From assembly GCA_026709085.1 (NCBI GenBank), contig JAPOTR010000031.1, positions 1 to 64,000 of the forward strand: a stretch of 64,000 bases of DNA. Direction: 5' to 3'. This stretch comes from Cyanobacteria bacterium MAG CAR3_bin_5. GTDB taxonomy: Bacteria > Cyanobacteriota > Cyanobacteriia > PCC-6307 > Cyanobiaceae. A program made the translations under genes and the position numbers. Shown here one piece after another: positions 25,605 to 35,947 of this stretch. Under the pieces are notes generated by a model that saw only the letters and a list, made by a program, of their open reading frames with translations, searched no databases and had not been told where the DNA came from. How positions within the stretch are numbered: position 1 is the first letter of the stretch; the number at the start of each line of letters is the position of its first letter.

Positions 25605-25850
25605 TCAGAGCACCTGCACCACGTCGCTGATTTCCGGGATCATCTCCCGCAGCTTGCGCTCAATGCCCATCTTCAGGGTCATGGTGCTACTGGGGCAACT
25701 GCCACAGGCTCCCTGGAGGCGCACCTTCACGATGGGGCCGTCCAGTTCCACCACCTCCACGTTGCCCCCATCCGCCAGCAAAAAGGGCCGCACCTCGTCC
25801 AACACTTTCTCCACGTTGTCCTTGGTGAGGGCCATGGTGTCCATGGTCAT
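25605..25850 (-). CDS. nfu: NifU-like iron-sulfur scaffold protein
   Basis: The 81-residue protein is a stand-alone NifU C-terminal domain: [20 protein letters not shown], then [18 protein letters not shown] with the CxxC that holds a transferable Fe-S cluster. Cyanobacterial Nfu of this size is the main scaffold supplying photosystem I and other Fe-S proteins. The ATG at 25850 ([12 protein letters not shown]) is chosen because the codons before it do not fit the domain; an ATG a few codons later is also possible. It lies downstream of the helicase-like gene on the same strand. Confidence 0.93.
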   Translation of the reverse strand: MTMDTMALTKDNVEKVLDEVRPFLLADGGNVEVVELDGPIVKVRLQGACGSCPSSTMTLKMGIERKLREMIPEISDVVQVL

Positions 25851-25927
25851 CGGGATGGATAGCAGCAGATTCCACTCTAACCCCAGTTCCGGATCAGGAG
25901 ATCGAGAGATGCAGGAGTCTCTTCCCG

Positions 25928-27409
25928 TCATTGTGAGGGCGGGTTGATGGACGGATTCAAGCCCCGGTTCTCATCGGGCAACAGCCGGGAGACGCTAACC
26001 CAGGGTTGCAATTCATCCAGCACCAGTTGCCCCCAGCTTCGGCAGTGGATGCGTCCGTCCAGGATGGCCAGCCGTGTATCCCACTGCCCCCGCAGACAGG
26101 CAACCACGTGTTGCAGGGTGGCCAGGGCATCGGGCAGGAGCAATTCCCGGAACCAGTCCCGGCCCTGTTGGCGCCAATGCCGGACCCTGGCCGCCGTGAT
26201 GGGATCTTCCAGGCTCAGCAGCGGCAGAGAGCCGATCACCAGTTGTCTGGGTAGGGGAAGCTGATGATGGTGTTCCTGCCACCAGCCCCAGCTTGCACAG
26301 AGCACGCCATGTTCTCCAGGCGTACGGCACTCGTGAACAACACGACTGCCGAATTCCGCCGCCAAGGCGCTGGTCAGGGCTTGCCGCAGGGGCACATCAT
26401 CCAGCAGTACGGCCGTCAGTCCGGAACGGGCCAGTATCAGGCGGCAACACTGGTCCGAGAGATGGCGGGGAAAGACGAGGGCGTTGGGCAGGGGCTGACG
26501 ACGGGGGGCGTAGAGGGGAAGAGGATCTTGCAGGGGCGGGTCACCCAGCTTGACCCGCACCATGGGGCGATTGCCGAGACTCGCCTCCAGTGTTTTGCCG
26601 GGGCCGGGGCTACCGCAGAGAATCATGCCCCTGGCGGCGAGCAGGGGTTGGAGCAACCGGAGGGGGTCCAGGGGTTGGCGCCGCCACCGCCAGCGCAGCA
26701 GACGGTAGTCCACTTCCGCCCAGCTCACCCAGGGACCACGGGCATGAAGCCAGCGCCGCCACGGGTCCGGCATGGGGCCGTGGTCCCCCAGCAGCTGCCG
26801 CAGGGGAGCCTCCGCCGCCGCACTGATGGGAACACGGCCCAGGGGATTGGCGGGATGGGCAAACACCTGCTGATTGAGCCGATCAAAGCAGGAGGCAACA
26901 GCCTGGGCCAGGGGGGGGTAAGCCTGCTGGAGGCGGTTCCAGTCCCGGGGCTCCAGGGTCACCCCCATTGCCGCTTGCAGCTCCTTCTCCAGTTGTCCAC
27001 TGTCCAGAACCACCAGTTGCCGCTTGTGCAGTTGCCCGGCCTGGTAAGCCCGCACCAGTTCCTCGGGCTTCAGCAGCCATAGGGGAATATCCTGTGGGCA
27101 GTTCTCCCCTTCCCAGAGGGGTGTTGCAATGCCGGCGCGATGCAGACGGGGCAGTTCCACAAGCTGGAAGCGCTGATGCAACTGCCGGCTCACCACCAGG
27201 GCAACGGCCTCCCCCGCCAGACAGCAGGGCAGCAGGGCGCTCAACCGCCAACCGGGTTCACTGCCGGGGACAATGCTGATCAGCGTGACGTCATGCCGTC
27301 GCAGGCTGCGGGCCACCAGCCGGGAGAGGCTCAGATGATGGGCCCAGAGGGGACGGCCATCCTGGCGAAGCAGCCGCTTGAGCTGCTCGTGAACACGGGC
27401 CTCCAACAT
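25928..27409 (-). CDS. helicase-related ATPase, cyanobacterial type
   Basis: The 493-residue product has a Walker A-like CGSPGPGKT near residue 280 and a possible Walker B in [10 protein letters not shown]-terminal segments such as [14 protein letters not shown] and the final Trp-rich part recall a conserved cyanobacterial protein annotated as a DinG/DEAD-type DNA helicase. The N-terminal half has [20 protein letters not shown] and a Gln/Leu-rich region without clear motifs. It diverges from tyrA, with 35 bp between starts, as in related genomes. The assignment rests on gene order and weak motifs. ATP binding is likely; helicase action is unproven. Confidence 0.55.
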   Translation of the reverse strand: MLEARVHEQLKRLLRQDGRPLWAHHLSLSRLVARSLRRHDVTLISIVPGSEPGWRLSALLPCCLAGEAVALVVSRQLHQRFQLVELPRLHRAGIATPLWEGENCPQDIPLWLLKPEELVRAYQAGQLHKRQLVVLDSGQLEKELQAAMGVTLEPRDWNRLQQAYPPLAQAVASCFDRLNQQVFAHPANPLGRVPISAAAEAPLRQLLGDHGPMPDPWRRWLHARGPWVSWAEVDYRLLRWRWRRQPLDPLRLLQPLLAARGMILCGSPGPGKTLEASLGNRPMVRVKLGDPPLQDPLPLYAPRRQPLPNALVFPRHLSDQCCRLILARSGLTAVLLDDVPLRQALTSALAAEFGSRVVHECRTPGEHGVLCASWGWWQEHHHQLPLPRQLVIGSLPLLSLEDPITAARVRHWRQQGRDWFRELLLPDALATLQHVVACLRGQWDTRLAILDGRIHCRSWGQLVLDELQPWVSVSRLLPDENRGLNPSINPPSQ

Positions 27410-27444
27410 GGGGCAATCGTAACGGCCTACTGGCGCTGGAGGAC

Positions 27445-28350
27445 ATGGCAATGAGCGACCCGCAGTCCCCTCTGCATACCCTGCGGTCCTGTTTGGCGGG
27501 ACGGCCGGTGGGCTTGGTGGGTTTGGGGCTGATGGGAGGCTCCATCGGCCTGGACCTCAAGGCCCGGGGCGTCCCCACCGTAGCCCTGGCCCATCGCGCC
27601 AGGACGGCGGAGCGGGCCCGGCAGCGGGGTCTGGCGGACGTGGTCTCCACGGATCCGGCGGTGCTGCGGGGGGCGGGTCTGGTGGTGCTCTGCCTGCCGC
27701 TGGACCGTCTTCTTGCCCCCACCCCCCAACTGTTGTCAGCATTGCCCCGGCAGGCCCTCGTCAGCGATGTGGGCTCCGTCAAGGGTCCGGTTCTGGCCGC
27801 ATGGCAAGCAGCCTGGCCTGGCCGCTTCATCGGGGGGCATCCCATGGCCGGAACCACGGCGGCCGGTGTGGATGCGGGGCAGCCCGATCTTTTCCAGGGC
27901 CGACCCTGGGCCTTGACGACGGCGGAAACCACACCCCCTTCCGCTGATCTCCAGCTTCTGCAAGCCCTCGTCGGCGTCCTGGGGGCCCGGGCGATCCATT
28001 GCACCGCCCAGGACCACGACCATGCCGTTGCCCTTGTTTCCCATTTGCCGGTGCTGGTGAGCGCAGCATTGGTTCACGCCGTAGCGAGGGAGCAGAATCA
28101 ACCCATCCGCCGTCTGGCGGAGAGCCTGGCCAGCAGCGGCTTTGCCGATACCACCCGTGTGGGCGGCGGCAATCCCCGGTTGGGGGCGCTGATGGCGTCC
28201 CACAACAGACAGGCCCTGGGACAAGCACTGGTGTGCTATCGGGAAGGCCTGGACGCCCTGGAGGTTCTGGTGCGGGAAGAGCGCTGGGATCAACTCTGCG
28301 CCGCACTGCAACGGAGCCAAGCCCTGAGACAGCAGATTGCCGGCCCCTGA
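27445..28350 (+). CDS. tyrA: prephenate/arogenate dehydrogenase
   Basis: TyrA makes tyrosine precursors by oxidative decarboxylation; cyanobacterial enzymes mostly use arogenate and NADP. The 301-residue product has the Rossmann motif GLVGLGLMGGSIGLDLKARG at the N-terminus, the SDVGSVK and GGHPMAGTTAAGV active-site segments and the His in VSHLPVLVSAAL. GGAGG precedes the ATG by a few bases; a second ATG two codons later is also possible. No ACT or chorismate-mutase domain is fused. Confidence 0.93.
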   Translation: MAMSDPQSPLHTLRSCLAGRPVGLVGLGLMGGSIGLDLKARGVPTVALAHRARTAERARQRGLADVVSTDPAVLRGAGLVVLCLPLDRLLAPTPQLLSALPRQALVSDVGSVKGPVLAAWQAAWPGRFIGGHPMAGTTAAGVDAGQPDLFQGRPWALTTAETTPPSADLQLLQALVGVLGARAIHCTAQDHDHAVALVSHLPVLVSAALVHAVAREQNQPIRRLAESLASSGFADTTRVGGGNPRLGALMASHNRQALGQALVCYREGLDALEVLVREERWDQLCAALQRSQALRQQIAGP

Positions 28351-28437
28351 CGCGCCATGGCCAACGACGGGACTTGGGCTCAGGATCCATAAAGCAGGGG
28401 CCGCGTCTTGGGGAAATGGCCTACATGGGGGCTGATT

Positions 28438-28617
28438 TAACGGCTGCTCGGTTGTCTTCCGGAGACGTGGCAGCAGTTGCGCCAGGTTGCAGGGGCGGGT
28501 GACCTCATCCAGTTGGGCCCGGATCAGGTGATCCCGGGCGGTGGTCACTGCGTCCGGAGAACCCGGCAGCACAAACAGGATCGTGCCGTTGGCGCGGTTG
28601 CCTAGGATCGGGCATCC
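28438..28617 (-). pseudogene. moaB-like 3-prime remnant
   Basis: On the strand opposite tyrA and tig, a frame without a start codon reads NRANGTILFVLPGSPDAV, then LDEVTRPCNLAQLLPRLRK. This is the C-terminal part of the MoaB/MogA family (FxLPGSxxA loop and the RPCN end), which acts in molybdenum cofactor synthesis. A stop lies directly upstream and the N-terminal two thirds are gone. If no other moa genes exist in the genome, this fits loss of molybdoenzymes such as nitrate reductase. Confidence 0.65.
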
Positions 28618-28640
28618 TTACATGTTGTACTTCCCCCGCC

Positions 28641-30074
28641 ATGGCTTCTGACCTTCAGGTCAAAACGTCTCCGCGCCCCCAGAGCCGGCTGGCCCTGGAG
28701 GTGGTTGTCCCTGCCGAGCGTTGTCAGCACAGTTACGACAAAGCCATGCGGGAACTGTGCCGCACGGTGCGGCTGCCCGGCTTCCGCCCGGGCCGGGTGC
28801 CCCGAACCGCCGTGCTCCAGCAACTGGGCGCCCGGCAGGTGTGGATCACCGCCCTGGAGCAGTTGCTGGAGGACACGGCCCAGGACGTGCTGAACGACGA
28901 GGATCTGAACCTGCTGGGGAAGCTGCAGCTTCAGGATTCGTTTGACGCCTTGGCGCAACGGTTCAAACCCGGAGAGAGCCTCACGTTCAACATGGAAGCG
29001 GATGTGCGCCCCAGCGCCACCCTGAAGGCCTACCGGGATCTGGAAGTGGAAGTGGAGGAAACCTCCGGCGAGGGCATGCTTGCGTTCGCGCTTGAGCAAC
29101 GGCGCCGGGAGGCCAGCACCACCGTGCCTCTGGAGAGGACCACGGCGGAAATGGGAGACGTGGCGGTGATCAAGCTGCTGCCGCTACGTGAGGGACTGGA
29201 GGAGGAATCCCCTCTACCCAGGGAACGGGAGGTGGAGGTGGATCTGGAGGAGAAGTTGGATGATGAGACCATGGCCAGGATTGTGCCCTTGATCGTTGGC
29301 ATGGCGGTGGGGGAGACCAGAGCGCTTCCCGACGACGCCAACGGGGACGACGGCAAGACGGAAAACAGCACCCCGGCCCGGCAAGACCTGGATCCCGAGA
29401 ACGGGACGAACCGTGTATCCTTCACCTTGTGCGGATTGAAGGCGCGGCAGTTGCCGGAGTTGGACGATGCCTTTGCGCAGAAGGTGAGCCGCTTGTCCAC
29501 CATGGCCGAGTTGAAGGAGGCATTGGGCCGGGAGATTGACCGCCAGGTCCAGGAGGACAACAGGGAGAGTCGTCAGGATGCTCTGGTGGCCAAGCTCTGT
29601 GAAGGGATGGACGTGGAGTTGCCCCAATCCATGGTGGACAACGAGATGGAAGTGGTGAAGGAGGACCGTAAGAACGAACTCATCAGGAGGCTGGGGTTGA
29701 ATCCGGATTTCACGTTTAGCGACAAGCTTCTGGAGCAGCTTGAGCCGGCCAACCTGGAGGAGGCGCGGCGGCGCCTCCAACGCAACCTTGCCCTTGAGAC
29801 CGTGGCCAGGGCAGAGCAGCTAACGGTTACAGAGACCGAGTTGGAGGACCAGATTCAGGCCCTGCGCAAGCAACTCAAAACCGGGCAGACTCGCAAGCTG
29901 GACTCCAGGAAACTGCACACCTTTGTGAAGACGGGTCTGCTGCGGGAGAAGGCCATGGGCTGGCTGGAGGAGCACAACACCTTCAAGGTGCGCGCGGCCA
30001 TGGTGGAGAATGGGGAAGGGGGGCAAAGCAGCCCCGCTCCGACGATCGGGGGGACGGATGCCAAGGACGGGTGA
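28641..30074 (+). CDS. tig: trigger factor
   Basis: Trigger factor is the ribosome-bound chaperone and prolyl isomerase. The 477-residue product has the N-terminal ribosome-binding domain with the signature LPGFRPGRVPRTAV (GFRxGxxP), an FKBP-like middle domain (MGDVAVIKLLP to VSFTLCGLKARQLPELDD) containing an acidic insert rich in Asp/Gly/Asn around residues 235-255, and a helical C-terminal domain with QSMVDNEME. It heads tig-clpX-dnaX. The clpP gene usually found between tig and clpX in marine picocyanobacteria is not here: only 47 bp separate the two. Confidence 0.95.
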   Translation: MASDLQVKTSPRPQSRLALEVVVPAERCQHSYDKAMRELCRTVRLPGFRPGRVPRTAVLQQLGARQVWITALEQLLEDTAQDVLNDEDLNLLGKLQLQDSFDALAQRFKPGESLTFNMEADVRPSATLKAYRDLEVEVEETSGEGMLAFALEQRRREASTTVPLERTTAEMGDVAVIKLLPLREGLEEESPLPREREVEVDLEEKLDDETMARIVPLIVGMAVGETRALPDDANGDDGKTENSTPARQDLDPENGTNRVSFTLCGLKARQLPELDDAFAQKVSRLSTMAELKEALGREIDRQVQEDNRESRQDALVAKLCEGMDVELPQSMVDNEMEVVKEDRKNELIRRLGLNPDFTFSDKLLEQLEPANLEEARRRLQRNLALETVARAEQLTVTETELEDQIQALRKQLKTGQTRKLDSRKLHTFVKTGLLREKAMGWLEEHNTFKVRAAMVENGEGGQSSPAPTIGGTDAKDG

Positions 30075-30121
30075 ACTGAAGTGGCGCCGACCACTTCCAC
30101 AATCAACTCGGGCGGTGAATA

Positions 30122-31522
30122 ATGGCGGGTGGTAACCTTGCGCGAAGAACTACGACAGGGAAACGCGACGCCCAGCTTCGGTGCTCCTTTTGTAGAAAAC
30201 CCCAAGACAAAGTCCGGCGGCTGATCGCCGGACCTGGGGTCTACATCTGTGACGAGTGCATCGACATCTGCAACGACCTCCTGGACGAGGAATTCGCCGG
30301 GCTGGCGGGTGACGGCCGCGGCAGCTTGCAGCCGGCCCTGGCACCGTCGTCAGGAACCTCCTCCCATGGCGGCCCAGCCCCCATCACCCTGGTGAGCGTG
30401 CCCAAACCCCAGGACATCAAGGCCCACCTGGACGACTACGTCATTGGACAGGATGAAGCCAAGAAGGCTCTTTCCGTGGCTGTGTACAACCACTACAAGC
30501 GCCTGGCCTGGTGTGGTGGGCGCAGCGACGAGAAGCATTCCCTCGGCACCCAACTGGAAAAGTCCAACATTCTTCTCGTGGGTCCGACGGGCAGCGGCAA
30601 GACCCTGCTGGCGCGCTGCCTGGCGGAGGTGCTGAATGTGCCGTTCGTGGTTACGGATGCCACCACCCTCACGGAAGCGGGCTATGTGGGGGACGACGTG
30701 GAAAACATCCTGCTGCGCCTCCTGCAGAAAGCGGATATGAATCTGGCGGAGGCCCAGCGGGGCATCATCTACATCGACGAGATCGACAAGATCTCCCGCA
30801 AGAGTGAAAGCCGCTCCATCACTCGGGACGTGTCCGGTGAAGGGGTGCAGCAGGCGTTGCTCAAGGTTCTGGAAGGCACCGTCGCCAACGTGCCCCCCGA
30901 AGGAGGCCGCAAGCACCCTCATCAAGAAACCATCGCCATTGACACCAGCCATATCCTCTTCATTTGCGGCGGTGCTTTTGTGGGTCTGGAAGACGTGGTG
31001 AAACGTCGTCTGGGCAGGAACTCCATCGGCTTTGTCCATGACCCGAACGAGGATCAGAGACGTCAGACGTCCACAGCCAACCTTTTGAGAAAGCTGGAAC
31101 CGGAGGATCTGGTGCAGTATGGGCTGATTCCGGAGTTTATCGGGCGCGTGCCGGTGGTTACCGTGCTGGATTCCCTGGATGAGCAGTCTCTACGGGCCAT
31201 TTTGACGGAACCACGCAACGCCCTGGTGAAGCAGTTCCAGACACTGCTGAGCATGGACGACGTGCAGTTGGTGTTTGAAGAGCGCGCCATTGAAGCCATT
31301 GCCCGGGAGGCGGTACGACGACAGACCGGGGCAAGGGGGCTGCGCAGCCTGGTGGAGGATCTGATGCTGGACGTGATGTATAGCCTGCCCTCCAAGCATG
31401 ACGTCAAAACCTTCAACATCACTGCGGAGATGGTCACTCAGCGCCAGCACCATGGCAACAGGGTGACGCTCCAGTCCGACATTCCGAGCTGCCAGGAAAC
31501 CGCCGTCAACCATGGCCTATGA
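30122..31522 (+). CDS. clpX: ATP-dependent Clp protease ATPase subunit ClpX
   Basis: ClpX unfolds tagged substrates and feeds them to ClpP. The 466-residue product has the N-terminal C4 zinc-binding domain ([18 protein letters not shown] and [10 protein letters not shown]), Walker [10 protein letters not shown], Walker [11 protein letters not shown], a pore loop GYVGDD and sensor regions ending in [19 protein letters not shown]. All four zinc cysteines are present. It overlaps dnaX by 11 bp, so the two are co-transcribed. Its usual partner gene clpP is absent from this position. Confidence 0.96.
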   Translation: MAGGNLARRTTTGKRDAQLRCSFCRKPQDKVRRLIAGPGVYICDECIDICNDLLDEEFAGLAGDGRGSLQPALAPSSGTSSHGGPAPITLVSVPKPQDIKAHLDDYVIGQDEAKKALSVAVYNHYKRLAWCGGRSDEKHSLGTQLEKSNILLVGPTGSGKTLLARCLAEVLNVPFVVTDATTLTEAGYVGDDVENILLRLLQKADMNLAEAQRGIIYIDEIDKISRKSESRSITRDVSGEGVQQALLKVLEGTVANVPPEGGRKHPHQETIAIDTSHILFICGGAFVGLEDVVKRRLGRNSIGFVHDPNEDQRRQTSTANLLRKLEPEDLVQYGLIPEFIGRVPVVTVLDSLDEQSLRAILTEPRNALVKQFQTLLSMDDVQLVFEERAIEAIAREAVRRQTGARGLRSLVEDLMLDVMYSLPSKHDVKTFNITAEMVTQRQHHGNRVTLQSDIPSCQETAVNHGL

Positions 31523-33347
31523 GCCGTTACACCACCGCTACCGCCCCCAGCGGTTTGACCAGCTTGTGGGTCAGGCCCCGATTGTGCGCACCCTGACCAA
31601 TGCCATCCGGCTGCAGAGGATTGCTCCGGCCTATCTGTTCACCGGACCCAGGGGAACGGGCAAAACCTCCAGCGCCCGCATTCTGGCCCGTTCCCTGAAC
31701 TGCACCAGCAGCCTGGAACCCACGGCGGAACCGTGCGGCCGGTGCGAGGCCTGTGGCGCCATTACCGCCGGCAACGCTCTGGACGTGATCGAGATTGACG
31801 CCGCCTCCAATACAGGGGTGGACAACATTCGGGAACTCATCGAGCGGGCCCGTTTTGCGCCTGTGCAACTGCGCTGGAAGGTCTATGTGGTGGACGAGTG
31901 TCACATGTTGTCCACCGCAGCTTTCAACGCTCTCCTCAAAACCCTGGAAGAGCCGCCGCCACGGGTGGTTTTTGTGCTGGCCACAACCGACCCCCAGCGG
32001 GTTCTGCCCACCATTGTTTCCCGGTGCCAGCGCTTTGACTTCTGCCGCATTCCTCTGGCGGAACTGGTGCAGCATCTAAGCTGGATCAGCCAGCAGGAGC
32101 AGATTGCCATTGCTCCGGATGCCCTGCGCCTGGTGGCCCAATTTGCCCAGGGCGGCCTCCGGGATGCGGAAAGCCTGCTGGACCAGCTCAGCCTGCTGCC
32201 CCCCCCCATTGAGGCCACCGCTGTCTGGGAACTCATGGGCGCCGTGCCGGAGCAGGAAGCGCTGGAACTGGGAACCGCATTGGCCAACGGGGAGCCCCTC
32301 CCCTTGCTGGCGCTGACCCGCCAGTTGTTTGACCGGGGCTATGAACCCAACGCCATTCTGCAGGCATTGACCACGCTGCTGCGGGATCTGCTCGTGGCGG
32401 TTCTGGCCCCTGATCGCCAGGCGCTCACCACCGTCAGTCCCGCCAGTTGGGAGAAAGCCGCCAAGCTGGCCCAGCAGTTTGGCCGAGACCCGCTGCTCAG
32501 CGTATTGCGGGATCTCAAGGGCGCTGAAACCCAACTCCGCCACAGCAGCCAGCCCCGCCTCGCCCTGGAGGTGCTACTGGCCAGCCTCCTGGCGGAACCG
32601 GAGACCACAACCGCGCCCGATCCGGTCCGGTCGCCATCATCCACCACGGACCGTTCCGCTCCGCCCCGCCACAGTTTGCCTGCGCCATCCTCCGCGCCCG
32701 CCCCGCCACCATCGCCACCACCGGCAACCTCCCGGCGTCCCCAGGCATCCCCATCGGTTGCCCCACCCGCTCCTGTCTCCCCTTCGGCGGAGGACGACGG
32801 AAAAGCCGCAGAACTGGACAAGCTCTGGCAGAGCATCTTGAGCCGGTTGCAGTTGCCCTCCACCCGAACCATGCTGCGGCAAAACGGCAAAGTGGCCTCC
32901 TGGGATGGATCCCGGGTGGTGGTGCAGGTCAATCAGGCATGGCTGGAGATGGCCAAGGCCCGGAGCCCGTTGCTGGAGCAGGCGGTCGCTGCAGCCCTTG
33001 GCGAGACGGTCCGTCTGGCGCTCATAGGGGGGCCTCATCAACAGGTTGGCCGCCGCCAACGCCCCGCCTCTCCGCCAACTCCGCCAACCGCTTCCCAGGA
33101 GACGGTTCGCCCCAGCCCGGCGGCCCCAGCCCAGACCCAGCCCAGGCCTCAACCCGCCCCGGATACCGGCCTGCCGAAGCAAAGCCACAGGCGCCCAGCC
33201 CCAGCCCATCCCCCACCCTCAAGAACCTCCCCTGGCGCAGCAGGCTCATCGCTGGACGCCACCGCCAAAAACCTGGCCGATTTTTTCAATGGCGAAGTGG
33301 TGGACAACGACAATACAAGCGGGGGGAATCCATCCACACCCACCTAA
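31512..33347 (+). CDS. dnaX: DNA polymerase III subunits gamma and tau
   Basis: DnaX is the clamp-loader ATPase. The 611-residue product has Walker [14 protein letters not shown], a zinc module ([14 protein letters not shown]) in which two Cys pairs are partly visible, [17 protein letters not shown], and the Walker [10 protein letters not shown] with the SRC sensor VSRCQRFDF. After residue 360 a long Pro/Ser/Ala-rich linker separates a C-terminal segment around [18 protein letters not shown]. No programmed frameshift heptamer was identified. The end of the gene converges on a glycosyltransferase gene with 10 bp between them. Confidence 0.94.
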   Translation: MAYEPLHHRYRPQRFDQLVGQAPIVRTLTNAIRLQRIAPAYLFTGPRGTGKTSSARILARSLNCTSSLEPTAEPCGRCEACGAITAGNALDVIEIDAASNTGVDNIRELIERARFAPVQLRWKVYVVDECHMLSTAAFNALLKTLEEPPPRVVFVLATTDPQRVLPTIVSRCQRFDFCRIPLAELVQHLSWISQQEQIAIAPDALRLVAQFAQGGLRDAESLLDQLSLLPPPIEATAVWELMGAVPEQEALELGTALANGEPLPLLALTRQLFDRGYEPNAILQALTTLLRDLLVAVLAPDRQALTTVSPASWEKAAKLAQQFGRDPLLSVLRDLKGAETQLRHSSQPRLALEVLLASLLAEPETTTAPDPVRSPSSTTDRSAPPRHSLPAPSSAPAPPPSPPPATSRRPQASPSVAPPAPVSPSAEDDGKAAELDKLWQSILSRLQLPSTRTMLRQNGKVASWDGSRVVVQVNQAWLEMAKARSPLLEQAVAAALGETVRLALIGGPHQQVGRRQRPASPPTPPTASQETVRPSPAAPAQTQPRPQPAPDTGLPKQSHRRPAPAHPPPSRTSPGAAGSSLDATAKNLADFFNGEVVDNDNTSGGNPSTPT

Positions 33348-33357
33348 ACCCCGGCGG

Positions 33358-34650
33358 TCACGTCCCGTGGACGGTCTTGTCCCAAAGCCGGTTCCTGGGC
33401 TTGAGGACCATACCCATGGCTACGAAGGGAATCACCAAGCTCCAGTGCAGGACGTAGGCCAACGTCATCAGGATGGTAAAGCCGCGGATCGCCGGCACAG
33501 GAGGGCCGCTGTTGGCGGCGGGACAACGCAACATGGCCGTGACCGTGAACAGGAGCGTCATGGTGGTGAGTGGCCAGGCCAGGGGAACGAAGGAGCGGGA
33601 CGCCACGGCTCCCACAACATCCCCGGTCATCACCAGCGGTTGAACATATTGCAAGAGGAAAAAGGCCAGCACGTCCCGCTTGAACCGTGGTCTGAGACGG
33701 GGACTCAGCAGTGCGGGCCAGTAGTCGAAAAAGCGTTGCAGTCCCCCTTCCGCCCAGCGCTGATGTTGCCGCCAAAGGGCGGCGACGGAACTGACCGCTT
33801 CCTCGGCCACCGGCGGGTTCCACACCACGGCAATGGGGACACCGTGAAGCTGGAGCCGCATGGTGAGGTCCAGGTCATCGGTAATGGTGGCTTCATTGAA
33901 GCCGCCGCAATGCAGCAGGGCCTGGCGGGGAATGATCTGGCCGTTGCCCCGCAACTCGCCACAGCCTTGACGGGCAATGCGACCCTGCTGGATCAGGGCA
34001 TCCACGGCCATCTCGACGGCTTGAACCTGGGTGAGCAGGTTGCAGTCCGCATTCTGCACCGCCTTGCGCAACTGAAGCGCACGGCTGCTGTCCTGCAAGA
34101 GGGGGTTCAAGTGCTCCAGCAGTTCCGGGGCAACCTGGGCATCGGCATCCAGCACAAGAACCCACTCCCCCTGCAGGTGAGGCAGCACCGCGTTCAGGGC
34201 GCCGGATTTCCATCCCTTGGCTCCCGGGGGACGGTGGATCACATGAAGACGGTGGTGTTGTTCTTGCAGGCGGTCCAGAAGCTCTCCGGTGCCGTCCACG
34301 CTGCCATCATCCACGATCCAGAGCTGTAACTGGTCCTCGTCACACTGCAGGGCCAGCAGATTGTCCACCAGTGCCTCGATCACGGCGGCCTCGTTTTTGG
34401 CCGCCACCAGCACGTCCACCCGGGCGGATCCGGATGGTTGCGTGGTTGGCGCCGGGGGCGACGAAGACCCGCCCCCGGGCTGACCTACCGCCGTGGGAAA
34501 AATATGGATCCCCAGCAGCACAGCCCCCACCAGGGGCCACCAGGGGCCACCAGGGAGCCAGTGGGGCAGCAATCCCAGCAGAAGAGACGTGGCCACAAAC
34601 AGGGCCGCCTTGCGGCGGCGACCTCCTCCCCAGTAAGCAACGGGATTCAT
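33358..34650 (-). CDS. family 2 glycosyltransferase, probable glucolipid synthase
   Basis: The 430-residue membrane enzyme has two N-terminal hydrophobic segments and a GT-2 domain with ARVDVLVAAKNEAAVIEAL, IVDDGS, VLDADA (the DxD that binds UDP-sugar and metal), DDLDLTMRL and QHQRWAEGG (QxxRW). Several C-terminal membrane helices follow. This is the layout of processive GT-2 enzymes and of the cyanobacterial monoglucosyldiacylglycerol synthase, which starts galactolipid synthesis. Position next to rpmI fits picocyanobacterial orthologs. The ATG at 34650 opens the first membrane helix and avoids an unlikely extension. The exact product is inferred. Confidence 0.75.
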   Translation of the reverse strand: MNPVAYWGGGRRRKAALFVATSLLLGLLPHWLPGGPWWPLVGAVLLGIHIFPTAVGQPGGGSSSPPAPTTQPSGSARVDVLVAAKNEAAVIEALVDNLLALQCDEDQLQLWIVDDGSVDGTGELLDRLQEQHHRLHVIHRPPGAKGWKSGALNAVLPHLQGEWVLVLDADAQVAPELLEHLNPLLQDSSRALQLRKAVQNADCNLLTQVQAVEMAVDALIQQGRIARQGCGELRGNGQIIPRQALLHCGGFNEATITDDLDLTMRLQLHGVPIAVVWNPPVAEEAVSSVAALWRQHQRWAEGGLQRFFDYWPALLSPRLRPRFKRDVLAFFLLQYVQPLVMTGDVVGAVASRSFVPLAWPLTTMTLLFTVTAMLRCPAANSGPPVPAIRGFTILMTLAYVLHWSLVIPFVAMGMVLKPRNRLWDKTVHGT

Positions 34651-34780
34651 GGACACCCTGAGACCTTGGACTCTCCAGCTTCGTAGCGGTCGCCCCAAGG
34701 GCGGCAAACCATGGCGTTCATCATGCCACATTAATGTCGGCTAAAATGATTCCCCTCTGCTCTGCCGAACCACCCCCGCC

Positions 34781-34981
34781 ATGCCCAAGCTCAAAACCCG
34801 CCGCGCCGCGGCCAAGCGTTTCCGGATCACGGGAACTGGTAAGATTCAACGTCGTCATGCGTTCCGTAATCACCTGCTGGGCCATAAGAGTTCCAAGCGC
34901 AAGCGCTTCCTGGCCACTTCAGCAACGGTGGACCCCACGGATCGTGATCGGGTCCAAGGAATGCTGCCCTACGGCAGTTGA
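34781..34981 (+). CDS. rpmI: ribosomal protein L35
   Basis: The 66-residue, highly basic protein reads [20 protein letters not shown], then the [19 protein letters not shown] block and a C-terminal [12 protein letters not shown]. This is a full-length bacterial L35. It forms the usual rpmI-rplT pair with L20 starting 46 bp downstream. A TAAAAT at 34742-34747 could be the -10 element of its promoter. No infC gene is adjacent. Confidence 0.97.
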   Translation: MPKLKTRRAAAKRFRITGTGKIQRRHAFRNHLLGHKSSKRKRFLATSATVDPTDRDRVQGMLPYGS

Positions 34982-35027
34982 CCCACCCACTTGACAGCGT
35001 CCCGAATTATCCCAGGAATTCCCGTCC

Positions 35028-35375
35028 ATGAGCCGCACCAGGAGAGGCAATGTTGCCCGTAAACGCCGCCAGAAGATCCTGAAGCTGGCCAAGGGCTTCG
35101 TGGGATCCAACGGCACCCTGTTTCGTACCGCGAACCAGCGGGTGATGAAGGCCCTCAGCAATGCCTATCGGGATCGCCGCCGCCGCAAGCGTGATTTCCG
35201 GCGTCTGTGGATCGCCCGCATCAATGCCGCCGCCCATGGCCATGGATTGAGCTACAGCACCTTCATCGGCGGCTTGAAAAAAGCCGACGTGCGCCTGAAC
35301 CGCAAAATGCTAGCCCAGTTGGCCGTTCTGGATCCCGCCAGCTTCGCAGCCGTGGCCGCCACCGCCCAACCCTGA
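35028..35375 (+). CDS. rplT: ribosomal protein L20
   Basis: The 115-residue product starts [20 protein letters not shown] and carries the [20 protein letters not shown] and [14 protein letters not shown] segments that define L20, which binds 23S rRNA early in 50S assembly. In many bacteria L20 represses its own operon; no leader structure was worked out here. A TPR gene follows 22 bp downstream. Confidence 0.97.
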   Translation: MSRTRRGNVARKRRQKILKLAKGFVGSNGTLFRTANQRVMKALSNAYRDRRRRKRDFRRLWIARINAAAHGHGLSYSTFIGGLKKADVRLNRKMLAQLAVLDPASFAAVAATAQP

Positions 35376-35397
35376 ATCATCCCCGTCTCCAGCCGTC

Positions 35398-35934
35398 ATG
35401 GATTCCCCTCTGCCTTCCCTCTACCTGGTGGGCTTGGTGGTCTTGCTGGCCATCCTCAGCATTGTCATCGGCATCCAGGCGTGGAAGGTGCGGCGTGACG
35501 AAGCAACGCTTCAGCGACTGCAACAGGAACTCCGCAATGGGGAGGCCGACCCCGTGAAGCTTTATGAACTGGGGTCCGTGCAACTGCGCAAGCGACTCTT
35601 CCCCCAGGCAGCGGCCACCCTGGGCAAGGCAGCCCAAGGGGCAGGCCAGGAATCCTCGGAGGGACAGGCGCTCATTCACAACGCCCTGGGCTATGCCCTG
35701 GCGGCCCAGAAGCAGTACGCCCAGGCCATCCGCCACTACCGCAAGGCCCTGGCGGCCAAGCCGGACTATCCTGTGGCCCTCAACAATCTGGGCCATGCGC
35801 TGGAGCGCCGGCAACAGCGACAGGAGGCCGCCAAAGTCTATGCTCAAACCCTGGCTCTGGATGCCGGTAACCCCATTGCCAGGCGCCGTCTGCAGCGCCT
35901 GGAGAAAGCCCAGACATCCACCCTGGACCAATAA
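35398..35934 (+). CDS. membrane-anchored TPR protein (Ycf37-like)
   Basis: The 178-residue protein has one N-terminal transmembrane helix (LYLVGLVVLLAILSIVIGIQ) and then about three tetratricopeptide repeats, including ALIHNALGYALAAQKQYAQA and PVALNNLGHALERRQQRQEA. The anchor plus short TPR array and its place after rplT and before thiG match a conserved cyanobacterial protein related to Ycf37, which helps photosystem I assembly. The specific function is inferred from this layout. Confidence 0.7.
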   Translation: MDSPLPSLYLVGLVVLLAILSIVIGIQAWKVRRDEATLQRLQQELRNGEADPVKLYELGSVQLRKRLFPQAAATLGKAAQGAGQESSEGQALIHNALGYALAAQKQYAQAIRHYRKALAAKPDYPVALNNLGHALERRQQRQEAAKVYAQTLALDAGNPIARRRLQRLEKAQTSTLDQ

Positions 35935-35947
35935 CGCCTCTGAATGA

